DNA of 64,000 nucleotides from Virgibacillus phasianinus (GTDB lineage Bacteria; Bacillota; Bacilli; Bacillales; Amphibacillaceae): the NCBI RefSeq assembly GCF_002216775.1, contig NZ_CP022315.1, positions 1,364,001 to 1,428,000 of the forward strand, read 5' to 3'. Shown here one piece after another: positions 16,303-25,868 of this stretch (position 1 is its first letter; each line of letters begins with the position of its first letter). Position numbers and translations under genes: made by a program. The notes beneath the pieces are model-generated. The model saw only the letters and a list, made by a program, of their open reading frames with translations, was not told the origin of the DNA and did no database searches.

Positions 16303-17723
16303 CAGACAAAAAAGAATCCGGCACCAAGAAATAAAAGAACAGCTATGCCTGCACATATGGAAGCAAACTTCAATTTATATCGGGCATATTCCACTAGCGG
16401 CATATCCAGGATCGAGGCGGTTGTAATTGTAGTGTCTCCAAGTGGTGATGCAAGTGCGCCAAACGCTCCACTTGCAAATACTGCTCCGACTGTAAGAGCT
16501 AAAGAAGAATCGGTAACAGTGGCAAGTGTGATTCCGAGTGGCATAAATAATCCCCAGGTTCCCCATGATGATCCGATAAAGTAGGCAACAACTGCCCCAA
16601 TCAAAAAGATGATTGCAGGAATAGTGAATGCTGGCAAAAAAGACCCGAGGGTGGAACTGATAAATTTAGAAAAACCAAGGTCTTCTGCAACAAGAGATAA
16701 GGACCAGACAAGCACTAACAAAATAATTGCCTGCATCAGGTTATTTCCGCCATCAAAAAAGTGATAAATTGTTTCGTTCAAGGACTGACGGCGCAGCATA
16801 TAAAAGATAAATGTGATTACTAATGTCAGAAAGACGGCAAGTAACATCACAAAAGTTGCATCAGCCTGTGAAAATGCCTGAAAGATAGAGTCCGCACCTT
16901 TTTCGACACCGTCTTTCCATAAAAGGTATAAAGACAGGCCCAATAAGAGGAATAACGGTACAATTAGGTTCCAAGGCTGTGCTTTAACCATGGATAATTC
17001 TTTTTTACGACCTAGTTTATGATAATCAGGCTCATCGGTTTTTGCCTCTTTTTCTTGCTTTGGTTCCTCATCCTTTTTATTCGACTTCCAAAATGTTTGA
17101 ACAAGGCCAAGTACTAGTGTTGTAATTGCAAAGAAATTAAAAGGAATACTTAGTAAAAAAATATGATAGGCTGATACATCAAGTCCATGTTTTTGAATCC
17201 CGCTTTCAACTAAGGAGATCATAAAACCGACGAACGCCGTTGCCACTGGTAACAGCACGATGACGGATTCAGTGGAAACATCCATTGTCAGTCCCACTTT
17301 TTGTTTAGAGAGCTTCATTTTTTCCATAATTGATTTAATTACTGGTCCAATCATCATAATCCGGAACATTGGCATCATAAATGTAAATGGAAGGGTAAGC
17401 CATATTAAGGTTAGCAGTCCACGCTGCGAATGTATTTTTTCTCCAATCCATTCGGAGAATCCTTTTATCCCGCCGGATATGGTCATCATGCCAACAAGGC
17501 CGCCGAATAAGTAAAGGAATGCGATAATTTGAATATTGGATTTGTCCGATAGGGTGGTTACGATATATGTAATTGTTTCGCGTGCACCGCCAAGAACATT
17601 AGCCTCAACAAGCAATGCTCCAACGACGAGTCCAAGAACCAATCCGGGCATAATCTTTTTTAACCATATTGACATGCCGATAACTATTAGAAAAGGTATT
17701 AATGACATCCATGCATTTTCCAA
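16302..17723 (-). CDS. NhaC-family Na+/H+ antiporter-like transporter
   Basis: This protein of about 473 residues has roughly twelve membrane helices and a charged cytoplasmic loop in the middle (SNKKDEEPKQEKEAKTDEPD). The C-terminal half has FIGSSWGTWGLFMPLGITLA and GALASPLGDTTITTA, conserved in the NhaC/Na+-H+ antiporter (PF03553) family. It probably exchanges Na+ or an organic acid across the membrane. TTG 17723 behind TTGGGAG gives a start right before the first helix; a GTG at 17777 has a poor ribosome site. The stop abuts the tandem array, so array and transporter 3' end are transcribed toward each other. Confidence 0.85.
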   Translation of the reverse strand: MENAWMSLIPFLIVIGMSIWLKKIMPGLVLGLVVGALLVEANVLGGARETITYIVTTLSDKSNIQIIAFLYLFGGLVGMMTISGGIKGFSEWIGEKIHSQRGLLTLIWLTLPFTFMMPMFRIMMIGPVIKSIMEKMKLSKQKVGLTMDVSTESVIVLLPVATAFVGFMISLVESGIQKHGLDVSAYHIFLLSIPFNFFAITTLVLGLVQTFWKSNKKDEEPKQEKEAKTDEPDYHKLGRKKELSMVKAQPWNLIVPLFLLLGLSLYLLWKDGVEKGADSIFQAFSQADATFVMLLAVFLTLVITFIFYMLRRQSLNETIYHFFDGGNNLMQAIILLVLVWSLSLVAEDLGFSKFISSTLGSFLPAFTIPAIIFLIGAVVAYFIGSSWGTWGLFMPLGITLATVTDSSLALTVGAVFASGAFGALASPLGDTTITTASILDMPLVEYARYKLKFASICAGIAVLLFLGAGFFFV

Positions 17724-17886
17724 GATATTCAACTCCCAACACTGATACTTTTTCCTGGAAAGATGGTTTTCATTCACTTCCGTGTGATTTATCTATTATG
17801 CCGATTGCGCCATGAATTGCCGGTTTAGTATACTTGTAAAAAAGGTAAAGGGTAACAATGTAAAAACAATGAGGAAGGTGCTTTGA

Positions 17887-18954
17887 ATGTGGATTAGACA
17901 TTCGTTTTTTAAATATGCGACAGGAACATTAATCGTATTACTCTGTATTTACTTCCTCGGAAAAGTTGACTTTTTTCTTAACCCTTTTCAAAAGTTGGTT
18001 ACGATTTTGTTCTTTCCGATTATCATCTCTGGTTTATTTTACTATATTTTAAGACCTGTGGTAGAACTGGTTGCTAAACAGAAATTTTTGAACCGTTCCG
18101 TGGCAATCATCGTTGTTTATGCCATTGCAGCACTATTGGTCTATTTATTCATCCAGTTCGTCGGTGGGAAAATTGTTGATCAGGCGCAGCAGCTGACAGA
18201 TCAACTGCCGACAAAAGTAGAGAATACCGTTGAACAGACCAAAAGGCTGATTGAAAAAAATAATTTCGGGATGTTTTCTGTTGAAGAAATTAAACAAAAA
18301 TCCATTACATTCCTAAGTGACCTTGCACAAACGATTGGCGATAACATTGCAGCCATCGTTGGCGCGATTACCAGTGTGGCGACCGTTCTTGTTTTGGTTC
18401 CGTTTATTCTCTTTTATTTTTTGAAGGATGGGCATAAATTGCTGCCGTATCTGTTAAATTTTATCCCCAAAAAACATATGGAAGAGGGAGAAGCAATTCT
18501 AAAGGATATTGACCGTACACTCGCGTCCTATATCCTTGGCCAGCTGACAGTAGGGTTGGTGGATGGAACATTAATGTATATCGGCTATTTGGTTATTGAC
18601 CTGGATTATGCTCTGGTTCTCGCCTTGTTCGTGATAATTACGGCTGTTGTTCCGCTAATCGGTCCTGCTCTGGGTGTTTTACCAGCTATATTAATTGCAT
18701 TAATTCAGGATCCAATAATGGTTGTGTATGTGCTCATTATTCTCTTCATTGTTCAGCAGCTGGAAGGTAATCTTGTCTCGCCAGCTGTGTTTGGTAAAAG
18801 GCTGCAACTGCATCCCTTAACAATCATATTATTGTTAGTCGTAGCTGGTGCGTTGTATGGATTTGTCGGTATTTTAATTGCCATTCCGCTATACGCCGTA
18901 TTAAAGGTTACAATTAAAAACTTTTACAAACTTTACCGCTTGCGCAAATCATAA
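17887..18954 (+). CDS. AI-2E family permease (PerM/YubA-like)
   Basis: This 355-residue membrane protein has about eight helices: three near the N-terminus, a soluble helical part at residues 95-150 (VDQAQQLTDQLPTKVENTVE), and the rest C-terminal. PAILIALIQDP and QQLEGNLVSPAVFGKRLQLHP are signature segments of PF01594. Members were named after autoinducer-2 export, but several act as Na+/H+ antiporters or have unknown roles; the nearby NhaC-like gene makes ion exchange conceivable. ATG 17887 follows GAGGAAGG. It stands alone on this strand. Confidence 0.88.
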   Translation: MWIRHSFFKYATGTLIVLLCIYFLGKVDFFLNPFQKLVTILFFPIIISGLFYYILRPVVELVAKQKFLNRSVAIIVVYAIAALLVYLFIQFVGGKIVDQAQQLTDQLPTKVENTVEQTKRLIEKNNFGMFSVEEIKQKSITFLSDLAQTIGDNIAAIVGAITSVATVLVLVPFILFYFLKDGHKLLPYLLNFIPKKHMEEGEAILKDIDRTLASYILGQLTVGLVDGTLMYIGYLVIDLDYALVLALFVIITAVVPLIGPALGVLPAILIALIQDPIMVVYVLIILFIVQQLEGNLVSPAVFGKRLQLHPLTIILLLVVAGALYGFVGILIAIPLYAVLKVTIKNFYKLYRLRKS

Positions 18955-19128
18955 TTGATAAGGGGTCTAAAATATTCATAGCATCAAATTTCATGTATAA
19001 TAGTGGTAAATGAAAAGAACAAATAATGACTTTCAGATATGGTATGAAGTTATGCCGGCTGTGATAAGCTAGATGTAAAGTGGACAGCCTCTGGGACCGA
19101 TTCTATTTTTGAAAAAAGGAGAATAAAG
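18955..19128 (+). promoter_or_regulatory. promoter/leader of the MurE-like pair
   Basis: TATAAT at about 18997 in a TGTATAATAG context is a likely -10. The roughly 120-nt leader that follows includes GGCTGT and ACAGCC arms that could pair. No known riboswitch was recognised. Confidence 0.4.
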
Positions 19129-20637
19129 ATGAAATTAGATCAATTGTTAAAGTCAATTGATGTCATCAATAATAGTGAGGTAGCTTCTATTGACATTGAA
19201 GGCGTCGCTTATCATTCACAAATGGTCTCTGACAATTACATGTTTGTTTGTGTGAAAGGAAGAGAAGTAGATGGGCATAGTTTCATATCAGATGCTGAGA
19301 AACGGGGCGCAAAGGTTGCTGTTGTAGAGGATTTGCAGGATGGTGTAAATATCCCGCAAATTGTGGTGAAAGACACAAGACAAGCCCTGGCGCAAATTGG
19401 AAGTAATTTCTACCATCAGCCTTCTAAACATTTAAAGATGATTGGAATCACTGCTACCAATGGAAAAACGAGCACGTCCTATATGACGAATGCCATTTTT
19501 GAAAATGCTGGCTTAAAGACAGGATTAATTGGCACTGTCACGGTAAAAATTGATGACCATTCCATCTCATCGAAACTTACTACTCCTGAATCATTGGATT
19601 TACAGTATTATTTAAATCAAATGGTAGAAAAGAATGTATCTCATGTAAGTATGGAGGTATCATCAGCTGCACTGGAGATGCAACGTGTTAACACTGTTCA
19701 TTATGATATTGTAGCGCTTAACAATGTGAGCCGTGAACACATAGATACACATGGCTCTTTTGAGAGATACTTTGAAGTCAAGTCCAGTTTAATTCGTGAT
19801 GCCGATGAGGAGAGCTTTGCAGTGCTGAATTTGGACAATCCTTATGCTGCCTCGCTGGTCGATCAAACAAAGGCCAAAGTGATAACTTTTGGCATTGAAA
19901 ACAAGGATGGTCATATACATTGTAAAGGTATTGATTTAACAACTGGGAGAGCTACATTTAAAGTGGAGATTTTAAAACCGTTCAAAACGAGTATAAAGAA
20001 ATTTCAACCAAGCACTTTTGATATTGCGTTAGATGTTCCCGGTTTGCATTCCGTTTACAATGCAATGGTTGCAATTACAATCGCCTTGTTGAGCGACATT
20101 CCAATTACAACCATTCAGCGAACACTTAAAGAATTCCTCGGGGTGCCAAGAAGATTTGAATTTATTTATGAAGATGAAATCAAGATAGTGGATGATCATT
20201 TCGCTAATCCGGGAAATATAAACGTTACTTTAGGAACCCTGCAGCAGATGGCTTATAACAATCTCCATATTGTATATGCCATTAGGGGCAGCAGGGGAGT
20301 TGTGATAAACAGGGAAAATGCGGAGGCGGTCGTTGAACATGCATCAAAACTTGGTCTCCATCAGATAACCGCAACAAAGAGCGTCTCCCATGTAACAGCT
20401 CAGGACGAGGTCACGGATAAGGAATTGGAAGTATTTTTGGATGTAATGGAACAAGCAAATATTAATGTTACGGTATTTGATGAACTCCCGAATGCAATAC
20501 ACCATGCTCTCGCTGATACGGCCAAAGATGACCTTGTATTATTGGCAGGTTGTCAAGGTATGGATTATGGAGCTGGAATTGCCTTGGGCCAATTATATAA
20601 AGAAAATGTTGCAGATAATAAAGGAACAATTCAGTAA
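19129..20637 (+). CDS. divergent MurE-like Mur ligase, paralogue 1
   Basis: This 502-residue Mur ligase has the N-terminal UDP-binding domain, central ATPase (TATNGKTST, residues 108-116) and C-terminal domain of MurE. It departs from MurE in key places. The P-loop reads ATNGKT instead of GTNGKT, the SSHAL motif is SSAAL, and NLSPDHLD is NNVSREHID. The GGDRD segment reads RGSRGV, and the diaminopimelate-selecting DNPR motif is absent. It therefore probably joins a different amino acid or substrate. ATG 19129 has AAAGGAG. The second MurE-like gene follows 48 bp later in the same operon. True murE would be in the dcw cluster, not seen here. Confidence 0.85.
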   Translation: MKLDQLLKSIDVINNSEVASIDIEGVAYHSQMVSDNYMFVCVKGREVDGHSFISDAEKRGAKVAVVEDLQDGVNIPQIVVKDTRQALAQIGSNFYHQPSKHLKMIGITATNGKTSTSYMTNAIFENAGLKTGLIGTVTVKIDDHSISSKLTTPESLDLQYYLNQMVEKNVSHVSMEVSSAALEMQRVNTVHYDIVALNNVSREHIDTHGSFERYFEVKSSLIRDADEESFAVLNLDNPYAASLVDQTKAKVITFGIENKDGHIHCKGIDLTTGRATFKVEILKPFKTSIKKFQPSTFDIALDVPGLHSVYNAMVAITIALLSDIPITTIQRTLKEFLGVPRRFEFIYEDEIKIVDDHFANPGNINVTLGTLQQMAYNNLHIVYAIRGSRGVVINRENAEAVVEHASKLGLHQITATKSVSHVTAQDEVTDKELEVFLDVMEQANINVTVFDELPNAIHHALADTAKDDLVLLAGCQGMDYGAGIALGQLYKENVADNKGTIQ

Positions 20638-20685
20638 CAATAAGAACTAACGAAGCGGGAAAACCGCAAGTGAGGAGCTGAAACA

Positions 20686-22170
20686 ATGTTATTATCCTCT
20701 GTAGTACAAGGACTCGAATGGAATAACATAGAAGGTAACTTGGATAGAAAGGTGGAGGCTATTGCCTACGACTCAAGGGATGTCGTGAACGACAGTCTAT
20801 TTGTCGCAATTTCCGGCTTTGCTGTTGACGGCCATCAGTTTATTGCCAATGCAGTAGAACAAGGTGCAACAACCATTATTCTTGAAAAAGAAACGCCAGT
20901 GCGGGGGGATGTAACGGTAATAAAAGTTGAGAATTCACGGGATGCCCTGGCACGAATCTCAGCGAACTTTTACGGGAATCCTACTGAAAAGCTGAACCTG
21001 GTTGGAATAACTGGGACAAATGGCAAGACCTCCACAACATACTTTATAAAATCTATTTTTGAACAAGCAAAAAGGTCAACGGGGCTAATTGGTACAACAG
21101 GAACAATGATTGGTGATCAGCATATTAAAAATAAAAATACTACACCGGAATCATTGAATCTTCAACAGTTCTTCTCAAAAATGGCGGATACACAAACAGA
21201 CAATTGCATTATGGAGGTTTCTTCACATGCGCTTAACCTAAGACGGGTTGCCTACAGTGACTTCAATATAGGGATTTTTACAAACCTGTCTCCAGATCAT
21301 TTGGAATTGCATAAGGACATGGACGAGTATTTTGAAGCGAAGGCAATGCTGTTTGATCTAACAAAGGAATGCAATATTGTTAATGTGGACGATGAATATG
21401 GTAGAAGGCTTATCCAGCGAGTTAAGGATTATGGTACGGTTTTACTTACTTATGGTATCAATCAAAAAGCAGATATTTATCCTACAAATATCCGTTACTC
21501 ATTTGATGGGACCACCTATACGGTAAACACTCCTTCGGGAAGTGCGGAAATTACCGTCAATTTGCCTGGTGATATCTATGTGTATAATAGTTTAGCTGCA
21601 ATTGCCTGTGCATATGCGAGTGATATTTCTTTAGCTGAAATTCAGCAGGGAATATTGAAAGTGACAGGAATTAAAGGGAGAATGGAAACTGTTTATAAGG
21701 AACAAGATTACAAAGTGATTGTCGATTTCTCTCATACGGAAGCAGCTTTGGAAAAAGCATTGAATACATTGCGTCCCTTCGTTAAAGGCAAATTGGTACT
21801 AGTATTTGGCGTCTATGCAGATGAAAGTGATCAGGGAAAAGAAAAACGAGTTGGTATGAGTCACACTGCATCGAAATACGCTGATTTTTCTGTCGTAACA
21901 TCCGATAATCCAAAGAAACATGATCAAATGTTGATTATTGACGAAATTGCTGCGGCGATGGATAGTTTTAATGGCCAGTATAAAGCTATTCCGGACCGTG
22001 AAGAGGCAATTAATTATGCGATTGAAGCCAGTGATAAAGATGATACAATCCTTATCGCTGGAAAAGGTCATGAAACCACACAAATAATTGGTGATCAGGA
22101 ATTACCGTTTAATGAGAGGGAAATTGTTTTGAAGGCTTTGAAACGGAAAAAGCAAATTGTCCGATCATAG
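20686..22170 (+). CDS. MurE-like Mur ligase, paralogue 2
   Basis: This 494-residue protein is closer to true MurE than its neighbour. It has GITGTNGKTSTTYF near residue 107, MEVSSHALNLRRV, NLSPDHLELHKDMDEYFEAKAML with the carbamylated Lys, and GKGHETTQIIG near the end. Still, the expected GGDRD reads GVYADESDQGK, and the amino acid selectivity motif is DNPK rather than DNPR. UDP-MurNAc-L-Ala-D-Glu may not be its substrate. ATG 20686 follows GTGAGGAGC. Together with paralogue 1 it looks like a two-gene ligase module; a heteromeric or two-step ligation is an inference. Confidence 0.87.
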   Translation: MLLSSVVQGLEWNNIEGNLDRKVEAIAYDSRDVVNDSLFVAISGFAVDGHQFIANAVEQGATTIILEKETPVRGDVTVIKVENSRDALARISANFYGNPTEKLNLVGITGTNGKTSTTYFIKSIFEQAKRSTGLIGTTGTMIGDQHIKNKNTTPESLNLQQFFSKMADTQTDNCIMEVSSHALNLRRVAYSDFNIGIFTNLSPDHLELHKDMDEYFEAKAMLFDLTKECNIVNVDDEYGRRLIQRVKDYGTVLLTYGINQKADIYPTNIRYSFDGTTYTVNTPSGSAEITVNLPGDIYVYNSLAAIACAYASDISLAEIQQGILKVTGIKGRMETVYKEQDYKVIVDFSHTEAALEKALNTLRPFVKGKLVLVFGVYADESDQGKEKRVGMSHTASKYADFSVVTSDNPKKHDQMLIIDEIAAAMDSFNGQYKAIPDREEAINYAIEASDKDDTILIAGKGHETTQIIGDQELPFNEREIVLKALKRKKQIVRS

Positions 22171-22271
22171 TAGCGAGTAAACAAAGTTTCTGCTTCTATA
22201 CCCGCAAGGATTTGCATATTCTAAGTTAGAATGTAATAATCCGATTACTTTTTTGCGAAGGGGGAAGATGG

Positions 22272-22472
22272 ATGAACCGTCAAAAGGATAAGCGATTCGA
22301 TGAGTTTCTATCCGAATCCTTTAAGGATGGAGCCTGTGTTAGGGAATTACGTTTAACAAATGCTGAATTGCAGTATGTTCAGCTGAAATTCCCAAAATCA
22401 AAAGTAACAAAATTACCTGAGACTAGTGATCACTCCCCGAAGAAAATATGGTATGAAGTACGGATTAGGTAG
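22272..22472 (+). CDS. small hypothetical protein, 66 aa
   Basis: A short basic protein (MNRQKDKRFDEFLSESFKDG...PKKIWYEVRIR) with a strong ribosome site AGGGGGAAG before ATG 22272. It lies 100 bp after the second MurE-like gene, with no terminator between, and ends before a terminator at 22495. I do not recognise a family. The first half is predicted helical and the end is strand-like. It may belong to the ligase transcript, though the spacer could also hold its own promoter. Confidence 0.7.
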   Translation: MNRQKDKRFDEFLSESFKDGACVRELRLTNAELQYVQLKFPKSKVTKLPETSDHSPKKIWYEVRIR

Positions 22473-22494
22473 TTCAAAATAGCTTGGACATAGA

Positions 22495-22533
22495 CAAAAG
22501 ACCGGATGCTCTATAGAGTATGCAGGTCTTTTG
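22495..22533 (+). terminator. terminator after the 66-aa gene
   Basis: CAAAAGACC pairs with GGTCTTTTG; the inner part also pairs (GCTC with GAGT). Confidence 0.75.
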
Positions 22534-22556
22534 CTAAGTTATGCCTAGCTCCACCA

Positions 22557-22604
22557 CTAGCAAAGAACCAACTGTGTTCACTGGCACAGTTGGTTCTTTG
22601 CTAG
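22557..22604. terminator. perfect long hairpin between convergent genes
   Basis: A perfect 19-bp stem (TAGCAAAGAACCAACTGTG and complement) with an 8-nt loop lies before the stop of the BCCT gene. It lacks a T run, so it may act as an mRNA 3'-end stabiliser as much as a terminator. Confidence 0.6.
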
Positions 22605-22626
22605 ACGGGCGCTTGTACTTTTTTGA

Positions 22627-24270
22627 TTATTTATCACGGTTTAAATCTTTGTCCTGGAAAGCTTCCAGAGCTGATCGTTTCTTGTTCTTTTGTCGTAACC
22701 GTTCCAGAATTTCTTTGCGGTTTATGTGAATCGTTGGTGGCTTGTAGCCTTTCGATTCTCTGAGGTCACTGTTTGATGCCTTCATAAATGACCATGCCAG
22801 CAGGAACATGATAAAGATCACTGGAAAACCAGCGACAATGCTGGCTGTTTGCAATGTTTCCAGGTCGCCGATGTACATGAGAACAAGTGGCAATAGACAT
22901 AGTGTGAATGCCCAGAATAATCGATTCCATCTTAATGGCTCCGATTGAACTTCTTTTTGCACAACTGCTGCTAATATATAAGATGAGGAGTCAAACGTTG
23001 TTGCTAAGAATATCACCGCTAAAACGGTGAATGCAGTAACCATAAAAGATGCAATTGGTAACTCATGAAGAATGGCAATAATTGCTGCTGGTGTACCATT
23101 CTCATTCATAAATCCAATGACATCGAAACCACCGCTTAATTGCAAATACAGGCCAAAGTTACCCATAATTCCAAAGAAAAGAATACAGCCTATTGTTCCA
23201 TAAATCATCGTACCGAGAATCATTTCCCGAATTGTTCTTCCGCGTGATATCCGCGCGACAAACAACCCGACAAAAGGTGCATATACAACCCACCAGGCCC
23301 AGTAAAATACAGTCCACGATTCAGGGAATCCCGTTTCAGTAAATCCTGCCAAATTCTGAAATGGTTCTAGCCACGTAGCCATGCGGAAGAAATTGTCCAT
23401 AATCAGCCCAATGCTGGTTATCGTTGTTTCGCTTAAAAACAGCGTTGGTCCAAAAACAAAGATGAATAACAATACAAATATTGCTAGCCATAAATTGACA
23501 TCACTTAATATTTTGATTCCCCGGCGTAAACCGGAGTAGGCGCTGATTGCGAAAATAATCGTACAAAGTAGCATGATTGCTGTTTTTAAACCAAGGGTGA
23601 TTGGAAGCCCGGTTAGATCGTGAACGCCTGCTGCTATCATCGGTGTTCCTAGTGCTAATGTGGTTCCAGCGCCACCCATTAATCCAAACATAAAGAGAAC
23701 ATCTATTATAACACCAAGCGGCCCATCAACAAGTCTGCCTAAAACTGGACGTATTGCTTCACTAATTTTAAGTACAGGTTTTTTACGAACATAGTAAAAG
23801 TAAGCAATTGGCAATGCTGGCAAGGTGTAGATAGCCCAAGCAATCGGACCCCAATGAAACATCCCATAAGAAGAGGCCCACTGGATTGCTTTATCAGATC
23901 CGGGTTCAATTCCAAATGGCGGTCCTTGATAATAATAAGCCCACTCAATCATGCCCCAATATAGGATACTTGAGCCAATTCCTGCTGCGAACAACATTGC
24001 CGCCCAGGAAAAGGTTCCAAATTCTCTTTTATCTTCTGCATTTCCAAGCTTTATTTGTCCATTTTTGCTAAATGCTACAAAAATCAGGAATGCAAATGCC
24101 GATAATCCTACTAATAGGTACAGCATTCCAAAGTTGCCAGTCATAAAGTTATTAGCTTTATCTACAACTGATGCACCAGCTTCAGGAAAAAGAATCAGAG
24201 GTATGGATACAGCAAGAATTAAAAATAATGCTCCAATAAAAGTCGGCCAGTCAATAACGCTTTTTTTCAT
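22627..24270 (-). CDS. BCCT-family osmolyte transporter
   Basis: This protein of about 547 residues has twelve predicted helices. It carries the BCCT signature WAWWVVYAPFVGLFVARISRGRTIRE and the substrate-site segment GMIEWAYYY...GMFHWGP, plus a basic C-terminal tail that in relatives senses osmotic state. It likely imports a compatible solute such as glycine betaine, choline or carnitine with Na+. The sodium-site segment GGAGTTLALGTPMI is conserved. ATG 24270 (MKKSVIDW) is chosen; the upstream TTG at 24282 would sit directly on the GGAAAGG ribosome site. Exact substrate cannot be told from sequence. Confidence 0.9.
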   Translation of the reverse strand: MKKSVIDWPTFIGALFLILAVSIPLILFPEAGASVVDKANNFMTGNFGMLYLLVGLSAFAFLIFVAFSKNGQIKLGNAEDKREFGTFSWAAMLFAAGIGSSILYWGMIEWAYYYQGPPFGIEPGSDKAIQWASSYGMFHWGPIAWAIYTLPALPIAYFYYVRKKPVLKISEAIRPVLGRLVDGPLGVIIDVLFMFGLMGGAGTTLALGTPMIAAGVHDLTGLPITLGLKTAIMLLCTIIFAISAYSGLRRGIKILSDVNLWLAIFVLLFIFVFGPTLFLSETTITSIGLIMDNFFRMATWLEPFQNLAGFTETGFPESWTVFYWAWWVVYAPFVGLFVARISRGRTIREMILGTMIYGTIGCILFFGIMGNFGLYLQLSGGFDVIGFMNENGTPAAIIAILHELPIASFMVTAFTVLAVIFLATTFDSSSYILAAVVQKEVQSEPLRWNRLFWAFTLCLLPLVLMYIGDLETLQTASIVAGFPVIFIMFLLAWSFMKASNSDLRESKGYKPPTIHINRKEILERLRQKNKKRSALEAFQDKDLNRDK

Positions 24271-24393
24271 AAGGGAATTCAACCTTTCCGTCTTGAAAGT
24301 ATTAGATGCAATAGTTTTTGTTAACTAGTTAAATACATACATGTTTGATAAAAAACAAAGAAAAAATGTAATTGCTGACTATTCAAAATAGAA

Positions 24394-24422
24394 TTGACAT
24401 TCCATTATGTAAGCGCTATTAT
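24394..24422 (+). promoter_or_regulatory. SigA promoter for paaK-paaY
   Basis: TTGACA, 17-bp spacer, TATTAT, about 100 bp before the paaK start. Confidence 0.75.
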
Positions 24423-24525
24423 ATTCAATAACAAAATTACAACGTCAAAGATGTATTGCGTCATGTCCATTGATTGATCATTGGCAATACACAGTTAGCA
24501 GTCATTTTAAGAAGGGGGATTTCAT

Positions 24526-25851
24526 TTGATTTTTAATGAGAAAATGGAAACATTGAGCCGGGAGGACATGAATGACCTGCAGCTAACGAAATTACAGCAA
24601 ACTGTACAACGAGTGGACAATCATGTTTCATTTTATCAAGCAAAGTTTAATGAACTGGGAATTGAACCCGAAGATATTCAGTCCTTGGATGATATCCGGA
24701 AACTTCCGTTTACGGAAAAAAAGGATTTACGAAACCATTACCCGTATGGATTTTTTGCCTCGCCCATGGACGATATCATTCGCTTGCACGCATCCTCGGG
24801 GACAAGCGGTAAGCCTACTGTTGTCGGATATACACAAAAAGATATTGATGATTGGGCAGAAATTGTAGCAAGGTCTATTGTTTCGGCAGGTGGCAAAGCC
24901 GGTGACGTTATGCACAATTCCTATGGGTATGGCCTGTTTACTGGTGGTCTTGGCCTTCATCTCGGTGGTGAGAAACTTGGAATTACGACAGTGCCTGTGT
25001 CAGGCGGGAATACCAAACGGCAAATTCTTTTAATAGAGGATTTAAAGCCAAAAGTTATCTGTGCAACACCCTCGTATGCACTGCGCATTGCAGAGCAAAT
25101 GGAAGAAGAGGGGAAAGATCCGCGGGCAACAAGTTTGAAATATGGCATTTTTGGTTCAGAACCATGGTCAGATGAAATGCGGATTACATTGGAAGAAAAG
25201 CTGAACATCAAAGCTGTGGATATATACGGACTTAGCGAGGTCGTTGGACCAGGCGTAGCGATTGAATGCCATGAACATCAAGATGGATTACATATTCAGG
25301 AGGACCATTTTCTTGTCGAGGTAATTGATCCCCATACATTAGAAGCACTGCCGGACGGTGAATATGGGGAACTTGTATTCACAAGCTTGGAGAAGGAAGC
25401 TTTTCCAATAATCCGCTATCGAACAGGAGATATTGCTTCTATTACCCGGGAAATGTGCAGGTGTGGACGGTCGACAACCCGTATGTCACGCATCAAAGGC
25501 CGCATTGGTGACATGCTTATTATTCGCGGCGTTAACGTATTTCCTTCTGAAATGGAACGTATCTTATTGCAGGTTAAAGAGTTAGCTCCGTATTATCAGG
25601 TCTATGTAAGGAAAGATGGGCATATGGACAGCGTAGAACTTCAAGTTGAATTATCCGAGATGACGTTCCAAGCATGCGAGCGTGACCCGGAACATGTTAA
25701 GGTTCTAGGTTTAAAGAAACAGATACAGGCCATGATCAAAGAGGAATGTCTGGTAACAATTGATGTGAATGTGCTGTCGCCAAAGTCAATTCCAAGGTCA
25801 GAAGGAAAAGCTGTCCGGATCGTGGACCAACGAACAAGGCAAACAATATAG
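24526..25851 (+). CDS. paaK: phenylacetate-CoA ligase
   Basis: This 441-residue AMP-forming ligase activates phenylacetate with ATP and CoA, the first step of the pathway. The P-loop-like HASSGTSGKPTVVGYT is near residue 87. YGLSEVVGPGVAIEC follows near 237 and YRTGDIA near 305, and the C-terminal subdomain starts at GRIGDMLIIRGVNVFPSEME. The start is TTG 24526 with GGGGGA eight bases upstream. It is followed at 17 bp by paaY and stands apart from paaABCD, beyond divergent paaX. All core motifs are present. Confidence 0.95.
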   Translation: MIFNEKMETLSREDMNDLQLTKLQQTVQRVDNHVSFYQAKFNELGIEPEDIQSLDDIRKLPFTEKKDLRNHYPYGFFASPMDDIIRLHASSGTSGKPTVVGYTQKDIDDWAEIVARSIVSAGGKAGDVMHNSYGYGLFTGGLGLHLGGEKLGITTVPVSGGNTKRQILLIEDLKPKVICATPSYALRIAEQMEEEGKDPRATSLKYGIFGSEPWSDEMRITLEEKLNIKAVDIYGLSEVVGPGVAIECHEHQDGLHIQEDHFLVEVIDPHTLEALPDGEYGELVFTSLEKEAFPIIRYRTGDIASITREMCRCGRSTTRMSRIKGRIGDMLIIRGVNVFPSEMERILLQVKELAPYYQVYVRKDGHMDSVELQVELSEMTFQACERDPEHVKVLGLKKQIQAMIKEECLVTIDVNVLSPKSIPRSEGKAVRIVDQRTRQTI

Positions 25852-25868
25852 TAAGGGGGAACCAGTTC

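Noticed and set aside
15129-16356. Three overlapping reverse-strand reading frames of about 400 codons across the tandem array (repeating GRCWDLSAVVGIYRPLLGFI-like peptide)
   Set aside because: A 20-bp unit without reverse-strand stops must be open in all three frames and gives a 20-residue repeat in each. No ribosome site or family match; an artefact of the repeat.
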